Positions 1 through 7,962 of a stretch of 58,927 bases of DNA are shown one piece after another. Position 1 is the stretch's first letter, and each line of letters starts with the position of its first letter. Source of the stretch: Terriglobales bacterium. GTDB taxonomy: Bacteria; Acidobacteriota; Terriglobia; Terriglobales; Acidobacteriaceae. The notes under the pieces are model-generated. The model saw only the letters and a program-made list of their open reading frames with translations. It did no database searches and was not told the DNA's origin. Made by a program: the position numbers and the translations under genes. The stretch spans positions 1 through 58,927 of the forward strand of contig DASPRM010000128.1 in the NCBI GenBank assembly GCA_035624455.1, in the 5' to 3' direction.

Positions 1-1517
1 CCGAACTTGTAGTTGTGTTTTCCGGAAACGATGGAGAAGTTGTCGCGCAGTTGCGTCCGCCAGAAAAGTTCGTCAACATTCGGTTCCAGGAAGAAAGGGA
101 ACCCAAAACGAAACGTCGTGGCAAAACCCATTGCAGTATCGGCCGGGATATTGGACGTCACCGCAGAGCGCGGCCGGTTCTCGCGGCCATAGGTGAAGTG
201 CGCCTCATTCAACTTCTTGGCGGAGAGCGTCGTGAAAAGGTTCAGATTGACGGCCTGAATCTTCGACGGTCCCTCAATGCCATTAGCGGAGTTTCCGTAA
301 GTCGGCACATCAAAAGTTTGATTGGTATTATCCGAATGGTCGAAATTGTAGGATGCGCTGAACTTGTTGTTGTTCGTAATATTCCAGTCAAACTTCCCTA
401 GTACTGCCGTATTGCGTATGGGATGCTTAACTGGGAGCCCATCGTTCTCGCCGCGCGAACTCTGCAGAAAATTCAACGCGGCCAGGCGCTGGCAGTCTGC
501 GTTGGCGTTAATCAGGGCTGCGTCCGCCTGTACCGTCGGTGTTGGGATAGGGCAAGCCGTAGGCCCGGTCTGTACGCTGAGGTTGTCGCGGGTGAGGTCC
601 TCAAAAATCGACTCCACCGCCCCAAAGAAAAACATCTTGTCCTTCTTGATGGGTCCACCGACCGTGCCGCCGAACTGTTCGCGCTTGAAGTCCTTCAGCG
701 GCTTGCCATCGGAGGTGTCGGCCGACAACGCTTCCAGGCGCTGGTAGTAGTAGGCGCTGCCGTGAAGGTCGTTAGTGCCGGACTTGGTGATCACGTTAAC
801 GACGCCACCAGCGGTTCTGCCGAACTCGGCGTTGGCGCTGTTGGCCACCACCTGAAATTCTTGAACCGCATCGAGCGTGATATCGATGGCGGCGCGCTGT
901 CCACCCATCTGCTCGCCGAAGAAGCCGTTGTTATAGTCGCCACCATCCAGGCTGACGTTGTTGAAAATCCCGCGCTGGCCATTGAAGTTGATTTCGTCGC
1001 CATCCGGACCCTGCACGATGCTGACGCCCGGCGTGAGCGTCAGGAAGTCTTCAAACTTGCGGCCCAGAATCGGGGTATTGGCAAGTGTGCGCTGGTCGAG
1101 CGTGGTGCTGTTCTCTATTCGCTCTACTTCAACCACCGGCGTTTCCGTGACTATGATTCGCTCGCCCGTGGACGATACTTTCAGCGAAGGATTCAGGCTG
1201 ATAGTCTGTCCCACCAGCAAGACGACATTTTCCTGCACCAGCGAGGTGAAGCCCTGCTTGCCGGAAACCGTGACGGTGTAGTTTCCCGGAGGCATCAGCA
1301 GAAACACGAAGCGTCCATCATTATCGGTGGACTGCGTTCGTGTGAAGTTGGTATCGACTTCTTTCGCTTCGACGGTCGCGCCCGGAACCAAAGCACCGGA
1401 TTGATCCGTCACCGTGCCTGAAATCGTACCGGTTGTGATTTGTGCCTGACCGAAGAGTTGAGAGCAGACAAGCAACAGAACAAACAGACCTAGCCCCGCG
1501 TTTCGCAGTGTGCGCAT
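1..1517 (-). CDS. Oar-like TonB-dependent receptor, N-terminal part (runs off the window)
   Basis: I translated the minus strand from the ATG at 1517; the frame stays open for about 505 codons to the window edge. Residues 1-25 form a signal peptide ending near FGQAQ. Residues about 28-110 match a carboxypeptidase-regulatory-like beta domain (TGTISGTVTDQSGALVPGA, then NDGRFVFLLMPPGNYTV). The plug domain follows, with the family's GGVVNVITKSGTNDLHGS stretch and later HGS/GGPIKKDKMFFFG strands typical of Oar-type receptors. Such proteins sit in the outer membrane, and in Acidobacteria many take up or bind oligosaccharides or peptides; the ligand here is unknown. GGGAGG lies about 10 bases before the start. 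The C-terminal barrel is outside the window. Confidence 0.9.
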   Translation of the reverse strand, partial: MRTLRNAGLGLFVLLLVCSQLFGQAQITTGTISGTVTDQSGALVPGATVEAKEVDTNFTRTQSTDNDGRFVFLLMPPGNYTVTVSGKQGFTSLVQENVVLLVGQTISLNPSLKVSSTGERIIVTETPVVEVERIENSTTLDQRTLANTPILGRKFEDFLTLTPGVSIVQGPDGDEINFNGQRGIFNNVSLDGGDYNNGFFGEQMGGQRAAIDITLDAVQEFQVVANSANAEFGRTAGGVVNVITKSGTNDLHGSAYYYQRLEALSADTSDGKPLKDFKREQFGGTVGGPIKKDKMFFFGAVESIFEDLTRDNLSVQTGPTACPIPTPTVQADAALINANADCQRLAALNFLQSSRGENDGLPVKHPIRNTAVLGKFDWNITNNNKFSASYNFDHSDNTNQTFDVPTYGNSANGIEGPSKIQAVNLNLFTTLSAKKLNEAHFTYGRENRPRSAVTSNIPADTAMGFATTFRFGFPFFLEPNVDELFWRTQLRDNFSIVSGKHNYKF

Positions 1518-1688
1518 CACCCCAAGCCTCCCAGACGTTAAAGTTCACAGACGTGCCAAGTTTTTCCGTGTCCTGGCATCATCCCTGCCTTTGCGGCTGG
1601 CACTCTTTTTGTTCGCGACAGGGTTTTGAGAATCCGCGCATTATAGACCTTGAATGTGCGGATGTGTACAGAGGCAGGAAAAAGATTT

Positions 1689-2393
1689 TTACCAGCGGAA
1701 GTAGCGATAACGCCGCGGACGAGAAGGGAAGAGTTTGATCAGGCCAACTCCTGCCAGGAAACCACCAACATGCGCCCAGAACGCGATGCCTCCGGACGTC
1801 TGACTGGAATAAGCGATGGAAGTTGCAGCGCCACTCAGGAATTGCGCTAGAAACCAGAATCCCAGCACGACCCAGGCCGGCAGCCAGAGAAAAAATACGA
1901 ACAGGAAGGGAACCAGCGTCAGCACGCGCGCTGTTGGATACAACACGAAATAGGCGCCCATGACTCCGGCAATCGCCCCGCTCGCGCCTACGCTGGGAAC
2001 CCGTGATCCGGGATTGAACAACACGTGCACGAACGATGCCGCAACTCCGGTCAGCAGATAAAACAGCAAGTAGCGAAAGTGACCGAGATAATCTTCGATG
2101 TTGTCGCCAAAGATGTAGAGCGCCCACATATTGAAGATGAGGTGCATCCACGAGGCGTGCAGGAACATGGAGGTGAGAACCGAGAGCACCGCCGGCGCCA
2201 ACCCTACCGCTGGACTTCCTTGAATCAAAGCCGTCAGGCGAGCCGGAACCACTCCAAATTCAAAGATGAACCCATTTCGCGTGCCCGGAGGCAAAGATAC
2301 TTCAAAGAGGAAGATGAGACTGTTCAGAGCTAAAAGAAAGTAGTTGATGTAAGGTGTGGCATAACGTGGCGCATCGTCGCGAAGGGGAATCAT
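1689..2393 (-). CDS. rhomboid family intramembrane serine protease
   Basis: A 234-residue polytopic membrane protein. The rhomboid catalytic dyad is visible: GASGA with Ser138 and WAHVGG with His208, plus HLIFNMW with Asn88, which normally helps form the oxyanion hole. At least six hydrophobic segments are present, starting at residues 15-32, and the C-terminus is short and basic. Rhomboids cleave transmembrane helices of client proteins within the inner membrane; the substrate cannot be told. The ATG at 2393 gives the usual short N-terminus. It is transcribed away from truB, with a hairpin repeat between them. Confidence 0.92.
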   Translation of the reverse strand: MIPLRDDAPRYATPYINYFLLALNSLIFLFEVSLPPGTRNGFIFEFGVVPARLTALIQGSPAVGLAPAVLSVLTSMFLHASWMHLIFNMWALYIFGDNIEDYLGHFRYLLFYLLTGVAASFVHVLFNPGSRVPSVGASGAIAGVMGAYFVLYPTARVLTLVPFLFVFFLWLPAWVVLGFWFLAQFLSGAATSIAYSSQTSGGIAFWAHVGGFLAGVGLIKLFPSRPRRYRYFRW

Positions 2394-2415
2394 TCAATTG
2401 CAGCCGTTATCCTTA

Positions 2416-2473
2416 GGGTGCCCCACTCTAGCCGTCTTTGGGCCAGAGTGAGAGGTTGAGGCCTAGCCTCGAC
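2416..2473. repeat. composite hairpin repeat (modules A and B) before truB
   Basis: Two adjacent hairpins. The first pairs CACTCTaGCC with GGCCAGAGTG around a loop containing GTCTTT. The second pairs GTTGAGGC (2455-2462) with GCCTCGAC (2466-2473) around CTA, with one G-T pair. The same two-hairpin arrangement recurs at about 17668-17721. The element ends 10 bases before the ATG of truB, so it sits in that gene's leader. Confidence 0.75.
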
Positions 2474-2483
2474 AGTGACGACC

Positions 2484-3368
2484 ATGGACGGAGTCCTGAT
2501 TATCAACAAACCGGGCGGCATGACCTCGCACGATGTGGTCAACCGTGTGCGACGAATCCTGGGAGAACGCTCGGTGGGTCATTTGGGCACGCTCGATCCC
2601 ATGGCAACAGGAGTGTTGCCATTGGTTTTCGGCCGCATGACCCGCCTCGCTCAGTTTTATACCACGTCGGCAAAAACCTATGAGGGCCAAATCCGCTTTG
2701 GATATGCCACGGACACTTATGACGCAGATGGAGAGCCTTGCGGGCCTGCCGTGACAGTTAAAGTGACACTTGAACAGGCACGGTCGGTGGCGGCGCGTTT
2801 TCAAGGTGTGTTTCGGCAGCTGCCGCCGCCATTCTCCGCGAAGAAGGTCCAGGGAGTCCCGGCCTACAAGCTGGCGCGCAAGCAGCAGCCGGTCTCGCTC
2901 GAGCCGGTCGAAGTCGAGGTGCAGGAATTCGAGATCCTGGAGCTAAACGCCGACCGGGCGCACTTCAGGGCGCAGGTGGGCTCGGGAACCTACATGCGCT
3001 CGATCGCCCACGAGATGGGACAAATCCTGGGCGTCGGCGCCCATCTTGCTGAGTTGCGGCGTGTCGCACTCGGCGAATTCCATATTGAAGAGTCCAGCAC
3101 GCTGGAGCAAGTGGAACAGTGTGTAAAGGCTGACAGGCTGGAGGAGATTCTGGTCCATCCCCGAAAACTGTTGCCGCAGTTTCCGTCGGTCACTGCGACC
3201 GAAGAAAGTGCCGGCAGGATCCGCCACGGCCACGCCGTAAACCTGCCGGAGATGTCGCGAGCTCCAAAGGTGAAGGTGTTCGCAGGGCAGAGCGAGCTGA
3301 TCGCTATTGCCACGCGCGTAGCGGGAACGTTGTTTCATCCCAAAGTCGTATTGGCAAAGGGAACATAA
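2484..3368 (+). CDS. truB: tRNA pseudouridine(55) synthase
   Basis: TruB converts U55 of tRNA to pseudouridine. The N-terminus MDGVLIINKPGGMTSHDVV is diagnostic, and GHLGTLDPMATGVLPL holds the catalytic Asp38. A C-terminal PUA-like segment begins near residue 240. Length (294 residues) is normal. I prefer the ATG at 2484 because family members begin at MDG; a GTG at 2475 would add three residues. No clear Shine-Dalgarno is visible, and the leader is occupied by the hairpin repeat at 2416-2473. No rbfA or infB lies nearby, so it is not in the usual translation operon inside this window. Confidence 0.95.
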   Translation: MDGVLIINKPGGMTSHDVVNRVRRILGERSVGHLGTLDPMATGVLPLVFGRMTRLAQFYTTSAKTYEGQIRFGYATDTYDADGEPCGPAVTVKVTLEQARSVAARFQGVFRQLPPPFSAKKVQGVPAYKLARKQQPVSLEPVEVEVQEFEILELNADRAHFRAQVGSGTYMRSIAHEMGQILGVGAHLAELRRVALGEFHIEESSTLEQVEQCVKADRLEEILVHPRKLLPQFPSVTATEESAGRIRHGHAVNLPEMSRAPKVKVFAGQSELIAIATRVAGTLFHPKVVLAKGT

Positions 3369-3545
3369 CCATGTGGCGCGGATATACCTGACGGTGGCGA
3401 TTTATCGGCACCGGCCGTATCCATTGGACACGCACAATGTCCGATAACAAGTATTATGTTAACTTTCGCGCAATCCGCTAAATCCGTGGTGTCGGAAGCC
3501 TCTGCCGTACAATATCGCCATTAAAACGTCGAAAGGAGCACTCTT

Positions 3546-3923
3546 ATGCCCCCGCAGCACACTCCCCGTTTTCTTCAGATCGTAGAGGATGCCAAGAAAC
3601 GAGTCCGCGAGTGGACCGTCGACGAGGTCAAGGAGAAACTGGATCGCGGCGAGAAGTTCACTTTGGTGGATGTCCGTGAGGAAAGTGAATTTGCCAAGGA
3701 TCACCTGCCCGGCGCCATTCATATGGGCAAAGGCGTGATCGAGCGCGATGTGGAAGCCAAAGTTCCCGACGTCAACACGCCCCTGGTCCTCTATTGCGGG
3801 GGCGGCTTCCGCTCCGCGCTGGCGGCCGACAATCTGCAGAAAATGGGCTACAAGAACGTAATCTCTATGGACGGCGGAATCCGTGTGTGGCGTGAGAAGG
3901 GCCTGCCGCTGACCAAAGGCTAA
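3546..3923 (+). CDS. rhodanese-like sulfurtransferase domain protein
   Basis: A 125-residue single rhodanese domain. Residues 23-50 give the fold's entry (TVDEVKEKL, then LVDVREESEFA), followed by HLPGAIH. The active-site loop is CGGGFRS with Cys84, the residue that would carry a persulfide. Such proteins transfer sulfane sulfur from thiosulfate or persulfides; the physiological partner is not evident from neighbours. AAAGGAGC just before the ATG is a good ribosome binding site. No signal peptide is seen, so it is probably cytoplasmic. Confidence 0.9.
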   Translation: MPPQHTPRFLQIVEDAKKRVREWTVDEVKEKLDRGEKFTLVDVREESEFAKDHLPGAIHMGKGVIERDVEAKVPDVNTPLVLYCGGGFRSALAADNLQKMGYKNVISMDGGIRVWREKGLPLTKG

Positions 3924-3955
3924 CCTCGTTCCTCTAACAGGTTGGCCCTTCAACT

Positions 3956-4120
3956 GTCATCCTGAGCGAGGGCCGGGTATAGCAGCCCCGGCCCGAGTCG
4001 AAGGATCTGGTGCTTGTTTCTCATCATGGGTTTCCCCGGTGGCTCACCCTTCCGCCCGCTTTTGGCGGAGTGTGGGATTCCTGATCCAGGGCTGACTGCT
4101 GAGTGCTGATTGCTAGATGC
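3956..4120. repeat. mosaic of dispersed repeats (modules D, A, E)
   Basis: Three repeat types sit in series. Module D (3956-4008) begins GTCATCCTGAGCGA and ends GAAGGATCT around a CCGGG/CCCGG-rich centre. Module A (about 4040-4076) is a hairpin CCGCC-CGCTTTT-GGCGG inside a CACCC...GTGGG frame. Module E (about 4091-4120) is a run of degenerate CTGA(C/T)TGCT units. The same D-A-E order is seen at 17606-17749. The E part abuts the start of the gene at 4130. Confidence 0.7.
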
Positions 4121-4129
4121 TGCTTTTGT

Positions 4130-4861
4130 ATGAACGAATCTTTCGAATTCCATCTCGGCGGGCTGAATATCAATTACAGCTTCGACGACCGGGGGATCTC
4201 GGCCAATCTGGGATTCAAGCAGGTTGCAATCCCTTGGGAGCGCGTCATTGGCGCCTGCCTGCTTCGGCGCGACGAAAAGCAGCTCTCCGACCGCACCACC
4301 GAAGCCAAGCTGGAAAAGTTCTCCCCCGCGCTTGCCCAGGCCATTGAAGAAGGAATGCATGTGGCACAGACAATGGATCCGTTGATGATCGGTTATCGCG
4401 ATGAGCGCGGCCGCAAGCAGGAAATCAAACTCCTCATCGATCCCAGCGGGCCACGCCGCGAGCATGTGCTCTCTGCCTTTAAGTCACGATTAGGTAAGAA
4501 CTGGCTGGGAGAAGGGCTGGACGAGAAGCAGGCGACTCGCCGCATGCACCTGGAACCGTCGATGGTGATGGGAGCTCTGATCGCCATGCTATTGCTCGCC
4601 GTCCTTCTGGCAGTTGTGCTGGCGGTTGCGTTAGGCCAAGCCGCACTGTTGGCACTCTTCTCGCCAAAGTTGTTGATCAGCGAAATTCGGGAGGGAAATT
4701 ACGGCCTGCTATTCGCGCATGCGCTCACCATCGTGATCTTCATCCTGGGCTATCAATGGATCAGGGCGTGGTGGCGCAGCCGGTTCGGCAATTGGAACAA
4801 GCTCAGGCCAATTCGCCAGTTAAGTCGCTCTGATCCGAGTAAGCCGGGTGGGCAGGTTTAG
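4130..4861 (+). CDS. hypothetical membrane protein
   Basis: I do not recognise a family. The 243-residue product has a soluble N-terminal half (residues 1-140; beta-rich MNESFEFHLGGLNINYSFDD, then WERVIGACLLRRDE, which resembles the start of PH-like or bacterial-PH modules but is not decisive). Two hydrophobic segments follow at about 145-175 and 195-215, and the tail is basic. The ATG at 4130 is chosen over an upstream in-frame start at 4103 because the extra nine codons lie inside the module E repeat. The 3' end overlaps the convergent gene by four bases. Confidence 0.7.
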   Translation: MNESFEFHLGGLNINYSFDDRGISANLGFKQVAIPWERVIGACLLRRDEKQLSDRTTEAKLEKFSPALAQAIEEGMHVAQTMDPLMIGYRDERGRKQEIKLLIDPSGPRREHVLSAFKSRLGKNWLGEGLDEKQATRRMHLEPSMVMGALIAMLLLAVLLAVVLAVALGQAALLALFSPKLLISEIREGNYGLLFAHALTIVIFILGYQWIRAWWRSRFGNWNKLRPIRQLSRSDPSKPGGQV

Positions 4862-5166
4862 GCGGCCAAAGTCTCTCTCAATTCATCTGCGAACCGCCGC
4901 AACTCCTCCACCTTCTCCGCTGTCGCCTCGACAATTTCATTCTTGTATTGAAATACCTGTTTGCCTTCCCTCTCCACCAGCACGCCCATGACCTCACCCA
5001 TGCGCCATCCCGGTGTTCCGACGATCTGCAATCCCTCTGGTGTGGGCCGCAGCAACGCTATGCACCCGCCTTTCAGGGCACCGACGGTATCGGGAAATCG
5101 ATCGAAGGTTTGGAATTCAAAGCCGGCAAGGAACAGCCGCTGCAACTGTTCAGCGGGATCGGGCAT
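4858..5166 (-). CDS. hypothetical protein
   Basis: No family recognised. The 102-residue product has no signal peptide or membrane segment. Its N-terminal half is compact and beta-rich (FEFQTFDRFPDTVGALKGG, GLQIVGTPGWRMG). Its last 30 residues (EATAEKVEELRRFADELRE) look like a single amphipathic helix. It lies downstream of the nuclease-like gene on the same strand, separated by 84 bases, and its stop overlaps the convergent membrane-protein gene by four bases. Confidence 0.65.
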   Translation of the reverse strand: MPDPAEQLQRLFLAGFEFQTFDRFPDTVGALKGGCIALLRPTPEGLQIVGTPGWRMGEVMGVLVEREGKQVFQYKNEIVEATAEKVEELRRFADELRETLAA

Positions 5167-5250
5167 TAATCATTCGCGAACGGTAGGTTTGAAATGCATG
5201 AGGTAACGGTTCTAAGTTTCCAGCTTGCAATTCACCCGATTATCGTTGTT

Positions 5251-5739
5251 CTACATCTTGTATCGTCCCAGATCCTCTTCGCCCAGATTCTCCAGCCACT
5301 TTCGCAACTCTTCACTGGAAATCTTATCGGAGACGGAGCTGGCCACCTTCGAAGTCTTCAGCACCTCATCCTCAACGTAGATCGGGCAATCCACGCGTAG
5401 CGCCAAAGCAAGAGCGTCCGAGGGACGCGAGTCGATGCTGACGATCTGCCCACTGTTTCGTTCCAGCCAGATCACCGCGAAGAACGTGTCATCTCGCAGA
5501 TCGTTGACCACCACTTTGCGCACCTGGGCGTCCACCCCTACCAGCAGATTCTTGAGCAAGTCGTGGGTCATGGGACGAGGAGTCGCGATCTTCTCAATTT
5601 CCAGGGCTATGGCGTTAGCCTCATATATCCCCACCCAGATGGGGAGTACCGCGTCGCCTCCGACGTCTTTCAGGATGACGACTGGCATGTTGGTGACCGG
5701 GTCCATCATGAGCCCGCGAATTTTCATCTCGACTTCCAT
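5251..5739 (-). CDS. bifunctional nuclease (DUF151/BFN) family protein
   Basis: A 162-residue protein with the DUF151 pattern: MKIRGLMMDPVTNMPVVILKD near the start, then VLPIWVGIYEANAIALEIE, and SRPSDALALALRVDCPIYV. Plant relatives have been assigned DNase and RNase activity; the bacterial role is unclear. Both MEVEMKIRG and MKIRG could be the start; the upstream ATG at 5739 is used. It begins 29 bases after the end of miaB on the same strand, so the two are probably cotranscribed, a common arrangement in Acidobacteria. Confidence 0.88.
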   Translation of the reverse strand: MEVEMKIRGLMMDPVTNMPVVILKDVGGDAVLPIWVGIYEANAIALEIEKIATPRPMTHDLLKNLLVGVDAQVRKVVVNDLRDDTFFAVIWLERNSGQIVSIDSRPSDALALALRVDCPIYVEDEVLKTSKVASSVSDKISSEELRKWLENLGEEDLGRYKM

Positions 5740-5768
5740 GGATCCTCCGTGGATTAATCGTGCCGCCT

Positions 5769-7139
5769 TTATACCGGCAGGCTTCTTGCGGGCTCGATGG
5801 GGCCCCTCTCCTCCTCAACCAATTCCCCGGCCAGACTATTGGGGAAGCAATTCGTAACCCGAACCTGAACATAGCTTCCCGGCAGAAGCGAAACTGCCTC
5901 AGGTGCGGTGAAGTTTAGCACTTTATTCTGGGAAGTCCGCCCATTCCACTGTTTACGGGCTGGATTGCGGCCTTCAACCATCACTTCGGTGACCTCGTCG
6001 CGGTGACGCTGGTTATTTGCCGCCTGTATCTGCCGTTGCTGGTCGAGAAGAATCTGCAAACGCCTGCCCTTCTCCTCATCGGCGATGCTGTCGGCGAACT
6101 TCAACGCTGGCGTGTTGGGACGGGGTGAATACTTGAAAGCGAACACGCCGTCGTACTGCGCCTCTCCCAGCAGCCAGATCGTCTGCTCAAAGTCGTCCGG
6201 CGTCTCTCCGGGGAAGCCTACGATGATGTCCGTAGTAATGCTGATGCCCCGCTTCGCTTGCTTCATCCATGAGATGCGCTCTAGATACTGCTCGCGTGTA
6301 TAAAGGCGCTGCATGGCATCCAGCACTCGATTTGAGCCGCTCTGCACCGGCAGATGGACGTGATCGCATAGCGTGGGAACGGAATCGATGGCTTCCACGA
6401 TGTCGCGGGTGAAATCGCGCGGATGGGAGGTGGTAAAGCGGACACGGCGAATGCCTGGGACCTGTCCAACTGCGGCAAGCAGGTCCGCAAAGCTCTTTTT
6501 TCCAGCAGGATCCAGGTAGGAATTCACATTTTGCCCGAGGAGCTGAATCTCGCTATAGCCCTCCTCCGCCATGTGCCGAGCTTCCCGCAAGACCGAATCC
6601 GAGCTACGGCTGCGCTCCTTGCCGCGTGTGAAAGGAACCACGCAATAAGCGCAGAACTTATCGCAGCCCTCGATGATGGTTATGTAGCCGCGATGCGGAT
6701 TGCTGCGCGCGGTAAACTCGGTTTCAAAGCACTCGTCGGTCTCGCGGTCGTCCAATCCGGTTACGCGGCTGTTCCCTGCCTCGATCTGCACCAGCATTTG
6801 CGGCAGATTTCGGTACGATGCCGACCCACACACCAGCGACACGTGCGGCGCGCGCTCAAATATTTTCTGGCCTTCCTGCTGGGCCACGCAACCGAGCACT
6901 CCGAACTTCTTTCCTTGCTCCTGCAGTCTGCGGAAATCAGCCAGACGATGGAAGACTCTCTGCTCCGCCTTATCGCGAATGGAGCAGGTGTTGTAGAGAA
7001 TCAGGTCGGCTTCTTCGACCGTCTCTACCTGCTGATAACCTTCCGCCAGGAGCGTGCCGATGACCTTCTCCGAGTCATGCACGTTCATCTGGCAACCGAA
7101 GGTTTCCAGGTAGAAGCTCTTTTGAGATCCCGCCCCCAT
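5769..7139 (-). CDS. miaB: tRNA-2-methylthio-N6-dimethylallyladenosine synthase
   Basis: MiaB is a radical SAM methylthiotransferase that modifies i6A37 in tRNAs reading UNN codons. Both iron-sulfur sites are visible. The N-terminal domain has Cys16 (ETFGCQMN), Cys52 (NTCSIRDKAEQR) and Cys84 (VLGCVAQQEG). The radical SAM motif CDKFCAYC has Cys159, Cys163 and Cys166. A TRAM-like beta domain closes the protein (QVRVTNCFPNSLAGELV). Length 456 is typical. The ATG at 7139 is the only sensible start. It leads an operon with the BFN-family gene. Confidence 0.96.
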   Translation of the reverse strand: MGAGSQKSFYLETFGCQMNVHDSEKVIGTLLAEGYQQVETVEEADLILYNTCSIRDKAEQRVFHRLADFRRLQEQGKKFGVLGCVAQQEGQKIFERAPHVSLVCGSASYRNLPQMLVQIEAGNSRVTGLDDRETDECFETEFTARSNPHRGYITIIEGCDKFCAYCVVPFTRGKERSRSSDSVLREARHMAEEGYSEIQLLGQNVNSYLDPAGKKSFADLLAAVGQVPGIRRVRFTTSHPRDFTRDIVEAIDSVPTLCDHVHLPVQSGSNRVLDAMQRLYTREQYLERISWMKQAKRGISITTDIIVGFPGETPDDFEQTIWLLGEAQYDGVFAFKYSPRPNTPALKFADSIADEEKGRRLQILLDQQRQIQAANNQRHRDEVTEVMVEGRNPARKQWNGRTSQNKVLNFTAPEAVSLLPGSYVQVRVTNCFPNSLAGELVEEERGPIEPARSLPV

Positions 7140-7220
7140 ATCTAAGCCAAGTATACGCGTGATTATGGCCGAACTTCACTCATCAAGTTCTTAGCCACCC
7201 ATCGCCCGCTAACGGCGTAC

Positions 7221-7237
7221 TCCGCATTAGATGCGGA
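7221..7237. other. perfect hairpin between pdxT and miaB
   Basis: TCCGCAT-TAG-ATGCGGA, seven-base perfect arms. It lies in the 142-base gap between the end of pdxT and the start of miaB, both on the minus strand. It could be a weak terminator or a leader hairpin of miaB. No clear T-run follows on the minus strand, so the role is open. Confidence 0.4.
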
Positions 7238-7281
7238 TTTCGCGGTCCTGCGCAATTCTCGTTTTGGTTTCGCCAGCTCGA

Positions 7282-7872
7282 CTACTTCGCTTTTTCCGGG
7301 TGCCCGTTACTTACCAGGCTGAGAAAGGCAGCATGAACACGGGGATCATCGCTGAGTTCGGGGTGAAAGGTTGAAGCCATGACCTTGCCCTGGCGGACAA
7401 GAACCGGATCCTCGCCTTGGCGGGCAAGTATCTCCACTTCCCTGCCGATATTCTCAAATTTCGGTGCGCGGATGAAAACCATCTCCAGCGGACCCCCGGC
7501 TCCCATCTCCGCAACCGCCGAGCCGCTGGCGATAAAGCTGTTGATCTGCCGCCCGTAGGCGTTGCGCCGCACTGTGACGTCGAGCGCACCCAAGCCTTGC
7601 TGGCTGGGATTTTCAATCCGCGAGGCCAGCATGATCGCTCCCGCACAGGTCCCGAATGTCGGCCTGGACTGAACAAAATCCTGCAGCTTTCGGAATCCGG
7701 CCTTTCCCAGCACCTTAAGGAAGGTAGTGGATTCGCCTCCGGGGATAATCAGGCCATCGATCTCATCCAACTGCTCCGGCTTGCGCACTTCGACGACCTC
7801 AGCCCCGAGCTCCTCCAATCGGCGGCGATGGGCGGCGAAATCCCCCTGTATGGCAAGCACCCCAATCTTCAT
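7282..7872 (-). CDS. pdxT: pyridoxal 5'-phosphate synthase glutaminase subunit
   Basis: PdxT hydrolyses glutamine and passes ammonia to PdxS to make PLP. The triad is present: nucleophile Cys76 in FGTCAGAIML, and His170/Glu172 in TFHPELSDD. The GGESTTF loop is at residues 45-51. I start at MKIGVLAIQGDF (7872), giving 196 residues, the normal size. An in-frame ATG at 7932 would add 20 residues encoded by a dispersed palindrome and is not credible. The gene lies 90 bases downstream of pdxS on the same strand. Confidence 0.95.
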   Translation of the reverse strand: MKIGVLAIQGDFAAHRRRLEELGAEVVEVRKPEQLDEIDGLIIPGGESTTFLKVLGKAGFRKLQDFVQSRPTFGTCAGAIMLASRIENPSQQGLGALDVTVRRNAYGRQINSFIASGSAVAEMGAGGPLEMVFIRAPKFENIGREVEILARQGEDPVLVRQGKVMASTFHPELSDDPRVHAAFLSLVSNGHPEKAK

Positions 7873-7896
7873 ACGGAAATTGTAATCGGGTAAGAA

Positions 7897-7918
7897 GGAC
7901 AGGCAAGATTGCCTGTCC
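7897..7918. repeat. palindromic repeat between pdxS and pdxT
   Basis: GGACAGGCAA-GA-TTGCCTGTCC: perfect ten-base arms with a two-base centre. It occupies the short gap between two genes whose products form one complex. On the minus strand it is 25-46 bases before the pdxT start. It is followed at 7934-7950 by a fragment (CTTCACCCGATCTAACTT) that also occurs near 9240 and 39682. Confidence 0.75.
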
Positions 7919-7962
7919 CACATACCACGCAATCTTCACCCGATCTAACTTGGAAATTCCCC

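Noticed and set aside
423-1421. Long plus-strand frame across the TonB receptor region
   Set aside because: It is antisense to a receptor frame with clear signal peptide, regulatory domain and plug motifs; the antisense translation resembles no protein.
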